Shown: one piece after another, positions 10,416-19,126 of the stretch | Layout: every line of letters starts with the position of its first letter | How positions within the stretch are numbered: position 1 is the stretch's first letter | DNA from: Clostridiales bacterium | GTDB lineage: Bacteria > Bacillota > Clostridia > Oscillospirales > Acutalibacteraceae | Reading direction: 5' to 3' | NCBI GenBank assembly: GCA_022799115.1 | Contig: JAAWNT010000008.1 | Span: forward strand, 1-64,000 | DNA: 64,000 bases | Made by a program: the position numbers and the translations under genes | The notes under the pieces: generated by a model | The model's database searches: none | What the model saw: only the letters and a program-made list of their open reading frames with translations | What the model was told of the DNA's origin: nothing

Positions 10416-10427
10416 TGACATTTGTCA
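10416..10427. promoter_or_regulatory. Probable response-regulator operator
   Basis: Inverted repeat TGACA-TT-TGTCA in the divergent region, about 20 bp upstream of the -35 of the kinase operon and about 90 bp upstream of the exporter start codon. No good -35/-10 pair for the exporter is visible, which fits activation by a bound regulator. Confidence 0.5.
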
Positions 10428-10514
10428 TCCTGTTTTTGTGAGCAGGGACACTATCCGATTGGAGGAAGAAACGTTATGATAAAGTCAGAGAACAAGACAA
10501 GGGAGGAACATACC

Positions 10515-11447
10515 ATGGTGATTAAAGTGGAAAATCTGGTGAAACGATATGGGGATCTGCTGGCGCTGGATCATTTCCGGTTGGAGGTGGAACAGGGCGA
10601 AATTTTCGGGCTGTTGGGACCCAACGGATCGGGAAAGACCACAGCCATCAACTGTATATTATCCCTGCTCAAATACGATAAGGGCACGGTGGAGCTGTTT
10701 GGAAAGCCCATGCGCCCGGACGCTTATGACCTTAAGCGTAAGATCGGGGTGGTCATGCAAAACGTGGCGGTATTTGAGGAGATGACGGTGCAGGAGAATG
10801 TGGATTACTTCTGCGGCCTGTACGTCACCGATAAAGCATCCCGCCGGCAGCTTGTGGACGAAGCCATCCGCTTTGTGGGGCTGGAAGAATTCCGCAAGTT
10901 CCGTCCCAAAAAGCTCAGCGGCGGTTTGCTGCGCCGCCTGAACATCGCCTGCGGCATCGCCCACAAGCCCAAGCTTATTATCATGGATGAGCCCACAGTG
11001 GCGGTAGATCCCCAAAGCCGCAACAGCATTCTGGAAGGAATCCTGGAGCTAAACCGGCAGGGCGCTACCGTGGTGTATACCTCCCACTATATGGAGGAAA
11101 TCGAACAGCTCTGCACCCGCATTGCCATCATGGATCGGGGAAAGACGGTGGCCTCGGGAACCAAGGAGCAGCTCAAGGCCATGATTCGAGGCGGTGAAAG
11201 CGTTACTGTGGAGCTGTATCTGCTTCCAAAGGATCAGTTGGCTCAAATCCGCAGTCTGCCCCATGTAGCGGCGGCAGACTATCAGGACAACAAGCTTACG
11301 GTACGCTATACAGGCGGAAAGCACAATTTGATCCGCCTGTTGGATTATCTAAAATCCCAGGAACTCTCCTTCGGTAAGGTGTATTCCGAACTTCCCACCC
11401 TGAACGACGTATTCCTGGAGATCACCGGAAAACAATTGAGGGACTAG
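10515..11447 (+). CDS. ABC exporter ATPase, LnrL-like
   Basis: A 310-aa ATP-binding subunit. Walker A is GLLGPNGSGKTTAIN (about residues 33-47), the signature is LSGGLLRRLNIACGI (QRxx replaced by LLRR), Walker B is LIIMDEPTVAVDP and the H-loop is YTSHYMEE. The C-terminal extension of about 90 residues is typical of NatA/CcmA-type drug exporters. The ATG at 10515 (MVIKVENLVKRYG) follows GGGAGGA; an in-frame ATG at 10476 with its own GGAGGA is an alternative that would add 13 residues. First gene of an operon with two permeases. Size, order and neighbouring kinase/regulator match LnrL of the linearmycin resistance type; substrate not known. Confidence 0.92.
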   Translation: MVIKVENLVKRYGDLLALDHFRLEVEQGEIFGLLGPNGSGKTTAINCILSLLKYDKGTVELFGKPMRPDAYDLKRKIGVVMQNVAVFEEMTVQENVDYFCGLYVTDKASRRQLVDEAIRFVGLEEFRKFRPKKLSGGLLRRLNIACGIAHKPKLIIMDEPTVAVDPQSRNSILEGILELNRQGATVVYTSHYMEEIEQLCTRIAIMDRGKTVASGTKEQLKAMIRGGESVTVELYLLPKDQLAQIRSLPHVAAADYQDNKLTVRYTGGKHNLIRLLDYLKSQELSFGKVYSELPTLNDVFLEITGKQLRD

Positions 11448-11605
11448 ATCTTGTTTGATAAATTGCGAAGTGCGCAAGGGAGAGAGGATTTTTCGCCGGA
11501 CCAGGCGAATTTTCGCGGCCATACTGTCGTATGGCAAGAATAGTTCACGCGATATGACGGGAAAAGCCCTGCCGCTTGAGCGTTTTGTCTTTTTCAAACA
11601 AGGAT
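11448..11605 (+). other. Folded intergenic element inside the exporter operon
   Basis: About 158 nt between ATPase and first permease, far longer than needed in an operon. The ends are a 9-bp perfect inverted repeat, CTTGTTTGA (11450-11458) and TCAAACAAG (11594-11602). Nested inside are TTGCG/CGCAA, TCGCC/GGCGA, the perfect GCCATAC/GTATGGC hairpin enclosed by TCGCG/CGCGA, and an AAAAGC/GCgTTTT stem. No ORF. It looks like a small mobile structured repeat or a processing/regulatory RNA. Confidence 0.6.
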
Positions 11606-11659
11606 AAAAGGGACGCGTATCCGTTCTCAATATTAGAAGGAAAGGAAGGGAAGGAATTC

Positions 11660-12802
11660 ATGTTTTCCCATCTGTTTACCGGCAGGCTTAAATGCTTGCT
11701 TCGCAATAAAACCGTCCTGTTTTGGACATTGCTGTTCCCAATGCTGTTGTCCACCCTGTTTTTTTTCGCCTTGGGAAGCATCACGGAGAAAACGGAATCG
11801 TTTTCCACGATTCCTGTGTCAGTGGTGGAAAACGACGCCTACCGGCAGAACCAGTGGGTGCAGGAGGTTCTCAAACAGGTGTCCCAAGGGGACGATCCTC
11901 TGCTTGCGCTTTCAGTGAATACCCAGGAGGAGGCCCAAAATCTGCTCAGAGAAGGAAGAATTGACGGCTATCTGGTGCCGGGAGATCCCTTCGAGCTGGT
12001 TGTCAAGCAATCGGGGATTAACCAAAGCATCTTGAAGGCCTTCATCGACGAGCTGATGCAAACCCAGAAAACGGTTGAGCGTATCGTAACGGCAACCCAC
12101 GGGGCTGTTCCGTCCGGTTTGTTGGACAGTCTTGCGGACCGGGAAAGCTATGTAAAAGAAATTTCTCCAACCGGAAAGAATCCGGATACCATTCTTAACT
12201 ACTTTTACGCTCTGATCGCCATGACCTGTCTGTACTCCAGCTTCTGGGGATTGGAGATAATCACCGGCATTCAGGGTAACCTTTCCAGCCTGGGCGCCCG
12301 GAGAGGGTTGGCTCCCACCCATAAGCTCAAAGGGGTGCTCGCTGATTTCTGCGCCGCAGTGGTTGTGCAATTTGTCATCCTGTGCATTGTCATCGCTTAT
12401 ATGGACTTTGTGCTGGGGGTGAATTTCGGGGATAAGATTGGCTTTATGCTGATTACCTGCCTGGTAGGCAGCGTTATGGGAGTCTCTCTGGGAGGATTTA
12501 TATCGGCGATCATAAAAAAGGGAGAAGGAGTCAAGGTGGCCGTTTTGATTATGGTTTCCATGCTGCTCAGCTTCCTGTCCGGTCTGATGATGGCCGAAAT
12601 CAAGGATCTCGTGGCCACCAACATGCCGTTGCTTGCCTATCTCAACCCGGCCAATTTGATTGCGGACAGCTTTTATAGCCTGTATTTTTATGATACGCTT
12701 ACCCGTTTTGGTCTCAATACGGCCATACTGTGCGGCATGACGATGGCGCTGTGCGTTGCAACTTATTTCCTGGTAAGGAGGCAGAAATATGCAAGTGTTT
12801 AA
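11660..12802 (+). CDS. ABC-2 type permease, LnrM-like
   Basis: A 380-aa membrane subunit. An N-terminal membrane segment (about residues 20-42, TVLFWTLLFPMLLSTLFFFA) is followed by a large extracytoplasmic domain to about residue 190. Five more hydrophobic segments make up the C-terminal half, the ABC2_membrane_3 layout. The ATG at 11660 follows AAGGAA and gives the typical MFSHLFTGRLKCLLRNK start; the frame open back to 11576 lies in the structured spacer. The stop overlaps the next permease by 14 nt, so the two permeases are translationally coupled and probably form a heterodimer with the upstream ATPase. Confidence 0.9.
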   Translation: MFSHLFTGRLKCLLRNKTVLFWTLLFPMLLSTLFFFALGSITEKTESFSTIPVSVVENDAYRQNQWVQEVLKQVSQGDDPLLALSVNTQEEAQNLLREGRIDGYLVPGDPFELVVKQSGINQSILKAFIDELMQTQKTVERIVTATHGAVPSGLLDSLADRESYVKEISPTGKNPDTILNYFYALIAMTCLYSSFWGLEIITGIQGNLSSLGARRGLAPTHKLKGVLADFCAAVVVQFVILCIVIAYMDFVLGVNFGDKIGFMLITCLVGSVMGVSLGGFISAIIKKGEGVKVAVLIMVSMLLSFLSGLMMAEIKDLVATNMPLLAYLNPANLIADSFYSLYFYDTLTRFGLNTAILCGMTMALCVATYFLVRRQKYASV

Positions 12803-13961
12803 AGCCTACTTTCGGGTCATTCAAAAAAACGTGTTCCAAATCGGCATTTATTTAGTGGTGTTTCTGGCGCTCGCTCTGTTGTTTACCTTCACCTCCACCG
12901 ACAAGCATCAGGAGCAGTTCGACGAGATTAAAACCGACGTCGCGGTAATCAACCGGGACGGAGACTCTCCTCTGGTTCGGGGATTTATCGAATACCTGGG
13001 AGAAAAGGGGATCCTTCATGAACTGGAGGACAGTACAGAAGCGATGCAGGACGCGCTGTTTTTCAGACGGGTGAAATATGTGGCCATTATCCCGGAGGGA
13101 TTCAGCCAGCAATTTTGGGCGGGGCAACATCAAAAGTTGGAGGCCGCCGCCGCGCCCGACTCCACCGACAGCTATTATATGAGTCTAATCGCTGACAAAT
13201 ATTTGAGCACCGCCGCCCGATACCGGGATTTCGGCTCTTCCATGACCCGGGAGGAAATCGTTCAGGCGGTGAAAGAGGATCTGAAAAGCGGCGCTCAGGT
13301 GGAATTTTTGGGGACGACTCAGCCTGTGGATCAGAACTATGGCTTTTTTGCCTATTATCAATATCTGGCTTATATTCTAATCGCAATCATGGTGCTGGCC
13401 ATGAGCTCCATCATGATGGTATTCAACCGGCCCGATTTAAGGCGGCGCAACCTGTGCGCCCCAATTCCGCTGCGCAGCGTCAACGCCCAAATGGTGCTGG
13501 GAAGCGTGGTGTTTTCTCTGGGGTGCTGGCTTTTGATGGTGACGCTCAGCGTAATCCTGTATGGCGCGAATTTGACCGATTACCGGTTGCTGTTCCTCAG
13601 CGCGCTCAATGCTCTGGTTTACACCATGGTGGCGGTAAGCATTGGATTTATGGTGGGGCTGTTTATCAAAGGCTCCAACGCTCAGTCTGCGGTTTCCAAC
13701 GTCCTTTCTTTGGGAATGAGCTTTCTGGCAGGCGTATTTGTTCCCCAGGAGATCATGGGAGACGCGGTGCTGACGGTGGCCAGCTTCACCCCTACCTACT
13801 GGTATATCCGGGCCAATAATTCCATTATGACCCTTTTGGATTTCCGTTGGGAAAGCGTCGCGCCCATCTGTGTTGACATGCTGGTTCAATTGGGGTTCGC
13901 AGCAGCGATCCTGGCGGCGGCATTGATGATTAGCAAACAAAAACAGACGGGAAATAATTAG
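12789..13961 (+). CDS. ABC-2 type permease, LnrN-like
   Basis: A 390-aa membrane subunit with the same topology as its neighbour: one N-terminal segment (about residues 18-38), an extracytoplasmic domain, then five or six segments from about residue 195 onward, including SIMMVFNRPDL and a LSLGMSFLAGVFVPQEIMG stretch. It starts inside the 3' end of the preceding permease (14-nt overlap), so it needs translational coupling. Third gene of the LnrLMN-like exporter. Substrate unknown; amphiphilic antimicrobials would fit the family. Confidence 0.9.
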   Translation: MQVFKAYFRVIQKNVFQIGIYLVVFLALALLFTFTSTDKHQEQFDEIKTDVAVINRDGDSPLVRGFIEYLGEKGILHELEDSTEAMQDALFFRRVKYVAIIPEGFSQQFWAGQHQKLEAAAAPDSTDSYYMSLIADKYLSTAARYRDFGSSMTREEIVQAVKEDLKSGAQVEFLGTTQPVDQNYGFFAYYQYLAYILIAIMVLAMSSIMMVFNRPDLRRRNLCAPIPLRSVNAQMVLGSVVFSLGCWLLMVTLSVILYGANLTDYRLLFLSALNALVYTMVAVSIGFMVGLFIKGSNAQSAVSNVLSLGMSFLAGVFVPQEIMGDAVLTVASFTPTYWYIRANNSIMTLLDFRWESVAPICVDMLVQLGFAAAILAAALMISKQKQTGNN

Positions 13962-14121
13962 ACGGAGCCGTTCAAGCTCCCCTTCGCTTGCTGGAACCTA
14001 TATTGGGAATGGAAAATATCCATTTCCTCTTTTCCTGCTGGTTGATGATAAGGGTCGGTTCTAAAAAGAAAAAGGAACAAAGGCGATTGGGAAAGGACTT
14101 TGGAATTGCCGCCAAACACAG
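13962..14121. other. Non-coding sequence after the exporter operon
   Basis: About 160 nt with no gene. The open frames overlapping this area have no ribosome binding site and cross terminator hairpins. Confidence 0.5.
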
Positions 14122-14170
14122 ACAAAGCGCCCGCGGAATCCGTTTTGATTGGATTCTGCGGGCGCTTTGT
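14122..14170. terminator. Long hairpin after the exporter operon
   Basis: A nearly perfect 20-bp stem (14122-14141 with 14151-14170, one mismatch). Only T-rich, not T-run, sequence follows on the plus strand, so it may act as a 3'-end stabiliser as much as a terminator. Confidence 0.55.
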
Positions 14171-14226
14171 TGTCTTATCATTTGTATCCTGCCGCGCCAC
14201 TCCGCCGTCCTGTTCAACGAAAATTT

Positions 14227-14277
14227 CCGCGCGTCAGACCGAAGCGGAAGAATGCGCCTTCGAGCCGCGGTTTTTTT
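14227..14277 (+). terminator. Intrinsic terminator
   Basis: CCGCG (14227-14231) pairs with CGCGG (14266-14270) around an inner GAAG/CTTC stem, followed by seven T residues. Confidence 0.65.
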
Positions 14278-14348
14278 GCCGATGAAAACGAAGCCTTTCT
14301 TTCAAACCGTACAACGTCTGTTTTATTATTGAATGGGGCCTTGTCCAC

Positions 14349-14690
14349 TCAATCCAGAATAATCAGCGCCATAAAGGTCAGATTTCCATCTCCTGTATTC
14401 TCCAGCCCGTGACCGCAGCCGTTGGGGGTAAAGGTCAGATCTCCGGCGGACACCGGGCGCGGCTCCCCGTTGTCGTTGTACATCCCCTGTCCGGAAAGAA
14501 TGTAATAGGTTTCGCTTTCCCCATGGTGCATATGGTAGCCCAGCGAGCAGCCCGGTTCCAGCGTTACCTTGGAATACATGCGGCACTTGCCGTTGAGCTG
14601 CTTTTCGTTAAGCAGGCGCTCGATGAGTACGTGTCCCTTGCCGCCGGCCATCCCCTCCACTTGCTGAACTTCTCGTTTTTGCTCTGTCAT
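14349..14690 (-). CDS. Small cupin-domain protein
   Basis: A 113-aa single-domain cupin. Motif 1 is visible as GYHMHHGESETYYILSGQG (two His of the HxH type plus Glu) and motif 2 as PNGCGHGLEN, so a metal-binding beta barrel is expected. Such proteins are often auxin-binding-like or sugar-isomerase-like enzymes, or sensors; function cannot be assigned. The ATG at 14690 has only a weak AAAGG 12 nt upstream. Monocistronic, convergent with the exporter operon. Confidence 0.85.
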   Translation of the reverse strand: MTEQKREVQQVEGMAGGKGHVLIERLLNEKQLNGKCRMYSKVTLEPGCSLGYHMHHGESETYYILSGQGMYNDNGEPRPVSAGDLTFTPNGCGHGLENTGDGNLTFMALIILD

Positions 14691-14987
14691 CCTGAAACAC
14701 GGCCTTTCGTTTTTGCCTCATTATACGACAAAAGAAGGCGCAGAGCAATGGAAAGGCTTGCCCATTGTTAGCGTTGGCGGTACGCCGGGTTGGAATGACG
14801 GTGGGGTTTATCTTCTGGAATTGCCGGGAGTCAGTCTGTTTTTGTCCGGAAACCTTTATGAACGACGATTTTTTTGCCAATGAATCCTCCGTTTTATCTC
14901 GGAATTATCAATGTGCGGCGGAGTAAATATTTTTTTGAGATCAGGGCACGCTATAAAAAAAGCCGCCGGGCAAAAGGAGAAATGCAA

Positions 14988-16430
14988 GTGAAATCGATAT
15001 GGAGAGCCCATACGCCGCTTCCGAAGGGACGCCCGCTTATGCAAGACATTAATGCGGAGGCTGTGGTGATTGGGGGAGGCATGGCGGGAATCCTGACCGC
15101 GAAACTGCTGCGGGACAAGGGCGTAGCGGCCATCGTGGTGGAATCGGGCCGCGCGGGCGGCGGCGTCACGGGAAACACAACCGCCAAGATCACCTCTCAG
15201 CACGGCCTGATCTATGATAAACTAATCAAAATGGCGGGGGAGGAACAGGCGCTGCAATACGCAAGGGCCAACCAACGCGCAGTGGAGCAGTATCGAAAAA
15301 TCATTGTAAATGAGAACATCGATTGTGACTTTGAAGAACGGTCGGCCTATGTCTATTCTCTGACTTCTCCCCTGGCGCTGGGCAAGGAATACCGCGCTGC
15401 CAAGCAATTGGGCATCCCCGCTCGTATGAACGAGCATCCGGGGCTTCCCTTTCCGGTGAAAGGTGCGGTGGAATTTCCCCACCAGGCTCAGTTTCAGCCT
15501 CTGAAATTCCTGCAAGCCGTGGCCCAGGACGTGCCGATTTATGACCACACCCGGGCGTATGCCATTGAGGACGGCGCCGTGGTGACCCAGGGAGGGCGCA
15601 TCCACGCAAAATACATTGTCATCGCTACCCATTACCCATTTCTCAACGCACCTGGGTATTATTTCCTGCGTATGTACCAGCAGCGCTCCTATGTGCTGGC
15701 GCTTTCGGGAGCCCCGGCGGTCAACGCCATGTATATTGGAGAAAAGGACAACAGCCTTTCTCTGCGGCAGTGGGGAGATTTTCTGCTGCTGGGGGGCGGG
15801 GGACATCGCTCCGGCCAGCCGGAAAAAGGAGGATACGAGTCCCTCCGCCAAAGGGCCCGGCGGCTGTTTCCCAAGTCCCGGGAGGTGTTCTCCTGGTCGG
15901 CGCAGGACTGCATGACCCTGGACGGCATCCCCTATATCGGGCAGTTTTCCTCAGCGACGCCTCATGTTTACGTTGCCACCGGCTTCGGCAAATGGGGCAT
16001 GTCATCCAGCATGGCGGCGGCTATGATCCTGTCCGATCAAATCACAGGAAAAGAAAACGAGGACGCTCCGGTTTTCTCTCCGCAACGAATGCATCTGGCG
16101 GCCTCTGTGAAAAACCTGCTTTCCGGGGCGGGACATACCGCGTCCGGACAGCTGCGAAGATTTTTTTATGTTCCCTCCGCCCAGGCGGAACAGCTGCAAA
16201 AAGGCGAAGGGGCCATCGTCAACTATAAAGGCAAAAAGGCGGGCGTATACCGGGACGAAGAGGGGAACTTTTTCGCAGTGTCTGTCACCTGTCCCCATCT
16301 GGGATGCCAGCTGGAGTGGAACCCCCAGGAGAAGTCCTGGGATTGCCCCTGCCATGGCTCCCGGTTCGATTATAAAGGCAGGCTGCTGGATTCCCCGGCA
16401 AAATACAGCTGCAACAAAATAAAAAAATAG
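14988..16430 (+). CDS. FAD-dependent oxidoreductase with C-terminal Rieske [2Fe-2S] domain
   Basis: A 480-aa two-domain enzyme. The N-terminal DAO-type FAD domain begins AVVIGGGMAGILTAKLLRDK. The C-terminal Rieske domain has both ligand boxes, CPHLGC and CPCHGSRFD (Cys-X-His and Cys-X2-His), near residues 435-460. Similar Firmicute proteins begin near SIWRAHTPLP, which fits the GTG at 14988, 8 nt after AAAGGAG. The ATG at 14982 is only 2 nt from the ribosome binding site, and a longer frame reaches back to 14874. Substrate unknown; the family is annotated glycine/D-amino-acid oxidase-like. Followed by a strong bidirectional terminator. Confidence 0.9.
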   Translation: MKSIWRAHTPLPKGRPLMQDINAEAVVIGGGMAGILTAKLLRDKGVAAIVVESGRAGGGVTGNTTAKITSQHGLIYDKLIKMAGEEQALQYARANQRAVEQYRKIIVNENIDCDFEERSAYVYSLTSPLALGKEYRAAKQLGIPARMNEHPGLPFPVKGAVEFPHQAQFQPLKFLQAVAQDVPIYDHTRAYAIEDGAVVTQGGRIHAKYIVIATHYPFLNAPGYYFLRMYQQRSYVLALSGAPAVNAMYIGEKDNSLSLRQWGDFLLLGGGGHRSGQPEKGGYESLRQRARRLFPKSREVFSWSAQDCMTLDGIPYIGQFSSATPHVYVATGFGKWGMSSSMAAAMILSDQITGKENEDAPVFSPQRMHLAASVKNLLSGAGHTASGQLRRFFYVPSAQAEQLQKGEGAIVNYKGKKAGVYRDEEGNFFAVSVTCPHLGCQLEWNPQEKSWDCPCHGSRFDYKGRLLDSPAKYSCNKIKK

Positions 16431-16460
16431 AGACACAAAGAAGACAGCTCTCTTAGACAA

Positions 16461-16501
16461 AAAAAGCGCTTACGGGGCCATTGAATCCGTAAGCGCTTTT
16501 T
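16461..16501. terminator. Bidirectional terminator
   Basis: A 15-bp perfect stem (16461-16475 with 16487-16501) with A-run and T-run on either side, between the convergent Rieske oxidoreductase and YhgE genes. Confidence 0.92.
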
Positions 16502-16525
16502 TCAGGAATTTGCGGATCTGCTCTT

Positions 16526-18691
16526 TTACATGATGCCGGTTTCCTCCAGCTGCTGCTCAAAGAAATGGTTGAGCTTGATAAGCGGCTTGCGCAGAACCAC
16601 GCCCACAAACAGACTGACGGGCAGATAGCAAAGCAATTTAAGCATATCAATCCAATAGGCGTTCTGATAAATACCCGCGATGGTTTCCCGCATGGCATTG
16701 ATTCCATGGGTAAAGGGAAGCAGAGGGTTCACGTTCTGGAAGAACTGGGGCATCACTTCAATCGGAAAGGTGCCGCCCGCCCCTGCCACCTGCACCACAA
16801 GCAGAATGACTGCCAGCGCCTTGCCCACATCCCCAAAAGAGATGGTGAGGGTGTAGATGATGTTGGTGAACACCAAGCTGGACACAAAGGCGCTCAACAG
16901 AAACAGGGGCACGTTTTCACATTGAATATTCAGCATATACAGGTCGCCCAGGCATACAATCAGGGTTTGCAGTAGACCGACAAACAAAAAGATCAGATAC
17001 CGGCCGAAGTAGACCTCGGTGGGCTTTAAGTCCTTGAGGACGTCGTCCTCCTTGACGCTGCACTTTAGAATCGCCACCAGCACCAGTCCGCCCACCCACA
17101 GACAGAGGATGGTATAAAAGGGGGTCATGGCGGATCCGTAATTTTCGATGGCGTAAAGATTGTTGGTGTTGACCTGCACCGGGGAGGACAGGAAGCTGGC
17201 GGTGACGCTGGGATCATTGCGGATGATTTCCAACAATTTATCCCATCGTTCGTCCGCCTTGGCGCTGCTCAGCCCAGCGACCATGCCGCCGATTTTGTTG
17301 CGGGTCTTGCCGATGAGGATATTCGTCTGCTCCAATGCATCCACGGTATGACCTAACGCATTGGAAGTGCCCTTGAGGGTTCCTTCGATGCCGGGCATGG
17401 TGGTTCCCAGAGAGGTCAGCAGCCCGGAGAGACTTCCCATGGAGGTGTACACGTCATCGACGGCGGTTTCCAAACTGGGACGGACAGAGGTTTTGTAGAC
17501 GTTCAAAACGTCGCTGAGTTCCCCTTGGGCGCGGTCTAAACTGCTGGTGATCTTATTTTGAACGTCCAGAGGGATGGAACCGGTTTTCTCCAATGTGCGG
17601 CTGATTTCCTCAATGGATGCAATCAGCTGATTGAGAGAGGCGTTGGAACGCTCCAGCTTTTCAATGAGCTGCTTAACCCCTTGCAGCGGCATCGGAAGCG
17701 CGCTGTTGAGATCCTGGAGAGAAGCGATGATCTTATTGTTAAAATCCACCGCATGATAAAGGTTTTCCTTGGTATCTCTAAGCTTGGCGGCCGCTCCTTG
17801 GGCGTCGGAGTCCAGCAGGGCGAATGCTTCGTTTAGACTTTGCCGCGCGGCTGATCCTGCGTCCCTGGCGATTCCTGAAAGATTCTCCAGAGAGGAGGTC
17901 ACCTGGATGGACGCGGCTTTGGAGGAGTTGATGAGCCCCTGCACATCTTCCACCGACCGGATGGCGTCGTCCAGGGTGTTTTGCGTCTGGGGCATAGCGC
18001 CCTCAACCGTAGAGAGTACGTCGTCAATGGCCAAGGAAGCCTCCTGAAAGGCCGTGATTGCTGTGGAGAAATCGCCCAGGCTGTCGTCAGCTTTTTGCAG
18101 GGATTCAATCAACCCGTCCAACGGCTGCCGTTGGGCGTTCTGAAAGTCCTTGTCAGCGGTAATGAGCAGGTTGCCGATTACCTCGGTGGCGGTGGCGATA
18201 AAGGTTTCATTAACCTGCTGTTGGATCAGGTTCACCCCCTTGTCGGTGATTTTGGGGGCAATGGCATTTTTCTTTTGATTGACGTAATATTCAATGGACG
18301 GACGCTGCACGTCGTTGGAAAGCACGCTGGCGATCTTATTGCTGAAATCGTGGGGAATGATGACAGCGGCATAATAGGCGCCGTCCTCCACTCCTTGAAG
18401 GGCCTGCTCCCGACTGACAAACTTCCAGCCGATCTGGTCGTTTTTCGCCAAGTTGTCGATGATCATGCCTCCCACATTCACCGAAACCCCGGAAAGCTCA
18501 TAACCGTCGTCGGTATTGGCCACGGCCACGGAAATACCCTTGGTGTTCCCGTAGGGATCCCAACAGGCCGCAATATTAAACCAGGCGTATAGGGAGGGCA
18601 GAATGGCGATCCCGATGGCCACCACCAGCGCGAACGGGTTGCGTATGATCTTTCTGAGATCGCGGGCAAAGATTTGAAACACATGCTTCAA
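16526..18691 (-). CDS. YhgE/Pip family membrane protein
   Basis: A 721-aa membrane protein of the YhgE/phage-infection-protein (Pip) family. The N-terminal membrane segment (LPSLYAWFNI, WDPYGNTKGISVAVANTDDG) is family-typical. It is followed by a long, largely helical extracytoplasmic region of about 450 residues and a C-terminal ABC2-like block of five membrane segments from about residue 520. The start is a TTG (TTG-AAG-CAT-GTG) with AGAGGGA 8 nt upstream. Lactococcal Pip is a phage receptor and enterococcal/bacillary YhgE homologues are linked to secretion; here the role is unknown. The promoter is flanked by a 9-bp inverted repeat. A TetR gene lies nearby, though regulation of this gene by it is not shown. 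Confidence 0.9.
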   Translation of the reverse strand: MKHVFQIFARDLRKIIRNPFALVVAIGIAILPSLYAWFNIAACWDPYGNTKGISVAVANTDDGYELSGVSVNVGGMIIDNLAKNDQIGWKFVSREQALQGVEDGAYYAAVIIPHDFSNKIASVLSNDVQRPSIEYYVNQKKNAIAPKITDKGVNLIQQQVNETFIATATEVIGNLLITADKDFQNAQRQPLDGLIESLQKADDSLGDFSTAITAFQEASLAIDDVLSTVEGAMPQTQNTLDDAIRSVEDVQGLINSSKAASIQVTSSLENLSGIARDAGSAARQSLNEAFALLDSDAQGAAAKLRDTKENLYHAVDFNNKIIASLQDLNSALPMPLQGVKQLIEKLERSNASLNQLIASIEEISRTLEKTGSIPLDVQNKITSSLDRAQGELSDVLNVYKTSVRPSLETAVDDVYTSMGSLSGLLTSLGTTMPGIEGTLKGTSNALGHTVDALEQTNILIGKTRNKIGGMVAGLSSAKADERWDKLLEIIRNDPSVTASFLSSPVQVNTNNLYAIENYGSAMTPFYTILCLWVGGLVLVAILKCSVKEDDVLKDLKPTEVYFGRYLIFLFVGLLQTLIVCLGDLYMLNIQCENVPLFLLSAFVSSLVFTNIIYTLTISFGDVGKALAVILLVVQVAGAGGTFPIEVMPQFFQNVNPLLPFTHGINAMRETIAGIYQNAYWIDMLKLLCYLPVSLFVGVVLRKPLIKLNHFFEQQLEETGIM

Positions 18692-18845
18692 GCGGATTCC
18701 CTCTTTTCCGTGTGATGTTAAGTAGACGGGGCGCGCCCAAAGCGGATGGGATCCATACCGTGCGGCATTCCGGGAGACGGCATGGAGCGCTTACCGGAAA
18801 AGAAAATCTCTCTTTTCCGAACTGAGAGGATGAAAACACGCCCTA

Positions 18846-18908
18846 ATTGGTTCGATTCCCGCAACAGTATAGCATGCCGGGAAAAATATCGTCATTAGAC
18901 GAACCAAT
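18846..18908. promoter_or_regulatory. YhgE promoter flanked by an inverted repeat
   Basis: On the minus strand ATGACG (18890-18895), 18 nt, TATACT (18866-18871). ATTGGTTCG (18846-18854) and CGAACCAAT (18900-18908) form exact arms on either side, placed as paired operator half-sites or a looping hairpin. Confidence 0.5.
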
Positions 18909-18958
18909 CCCAATGTATAAAAAATATACACTCCCCGAAATTTGTATAAGAATACGAC

Positions 18959-19041
18959 ACCCAGGACCGATTGTCTATAGGCAGAACATCCCCCATGAGA
19001 TAAGATAAAACCGATGGGGGGAACCGGCGTCTATCCTGGGT
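18959..19041. other. 83-nt nested-stem element
   Basis: Outer arms ACCCAGGA (18959-18966) and TCCTGGGT (19034-19041) are exact complements; inner arms CCCCCAT (18990-18996) and ATGGGGG (19014-19020) are too. It lies in the 435-nt gap between the YhgE gene and the small gene at 19127 and could be its leader. No known riboswitch motif recognised. Confidence 0.4.
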
Positions 19042-19126
19042 CGCGCGATCAAAAGACGGCCTGATTTAGAAGGGATTGATCGGCGTGGGTGCAGCCCGAA
19101 CGATTTGACAGTATAGGGGGAGCGGA

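Noticed and set aside
18849-18861. GGTTCGATTCCC, resembling a tRNA T-loop
   Set aside because: The flanking bases do not form a T-stem and there is no acceptor stem, D-arm or anticodon arm; the motif is part of the inverted repeat around the YhgE promoter.
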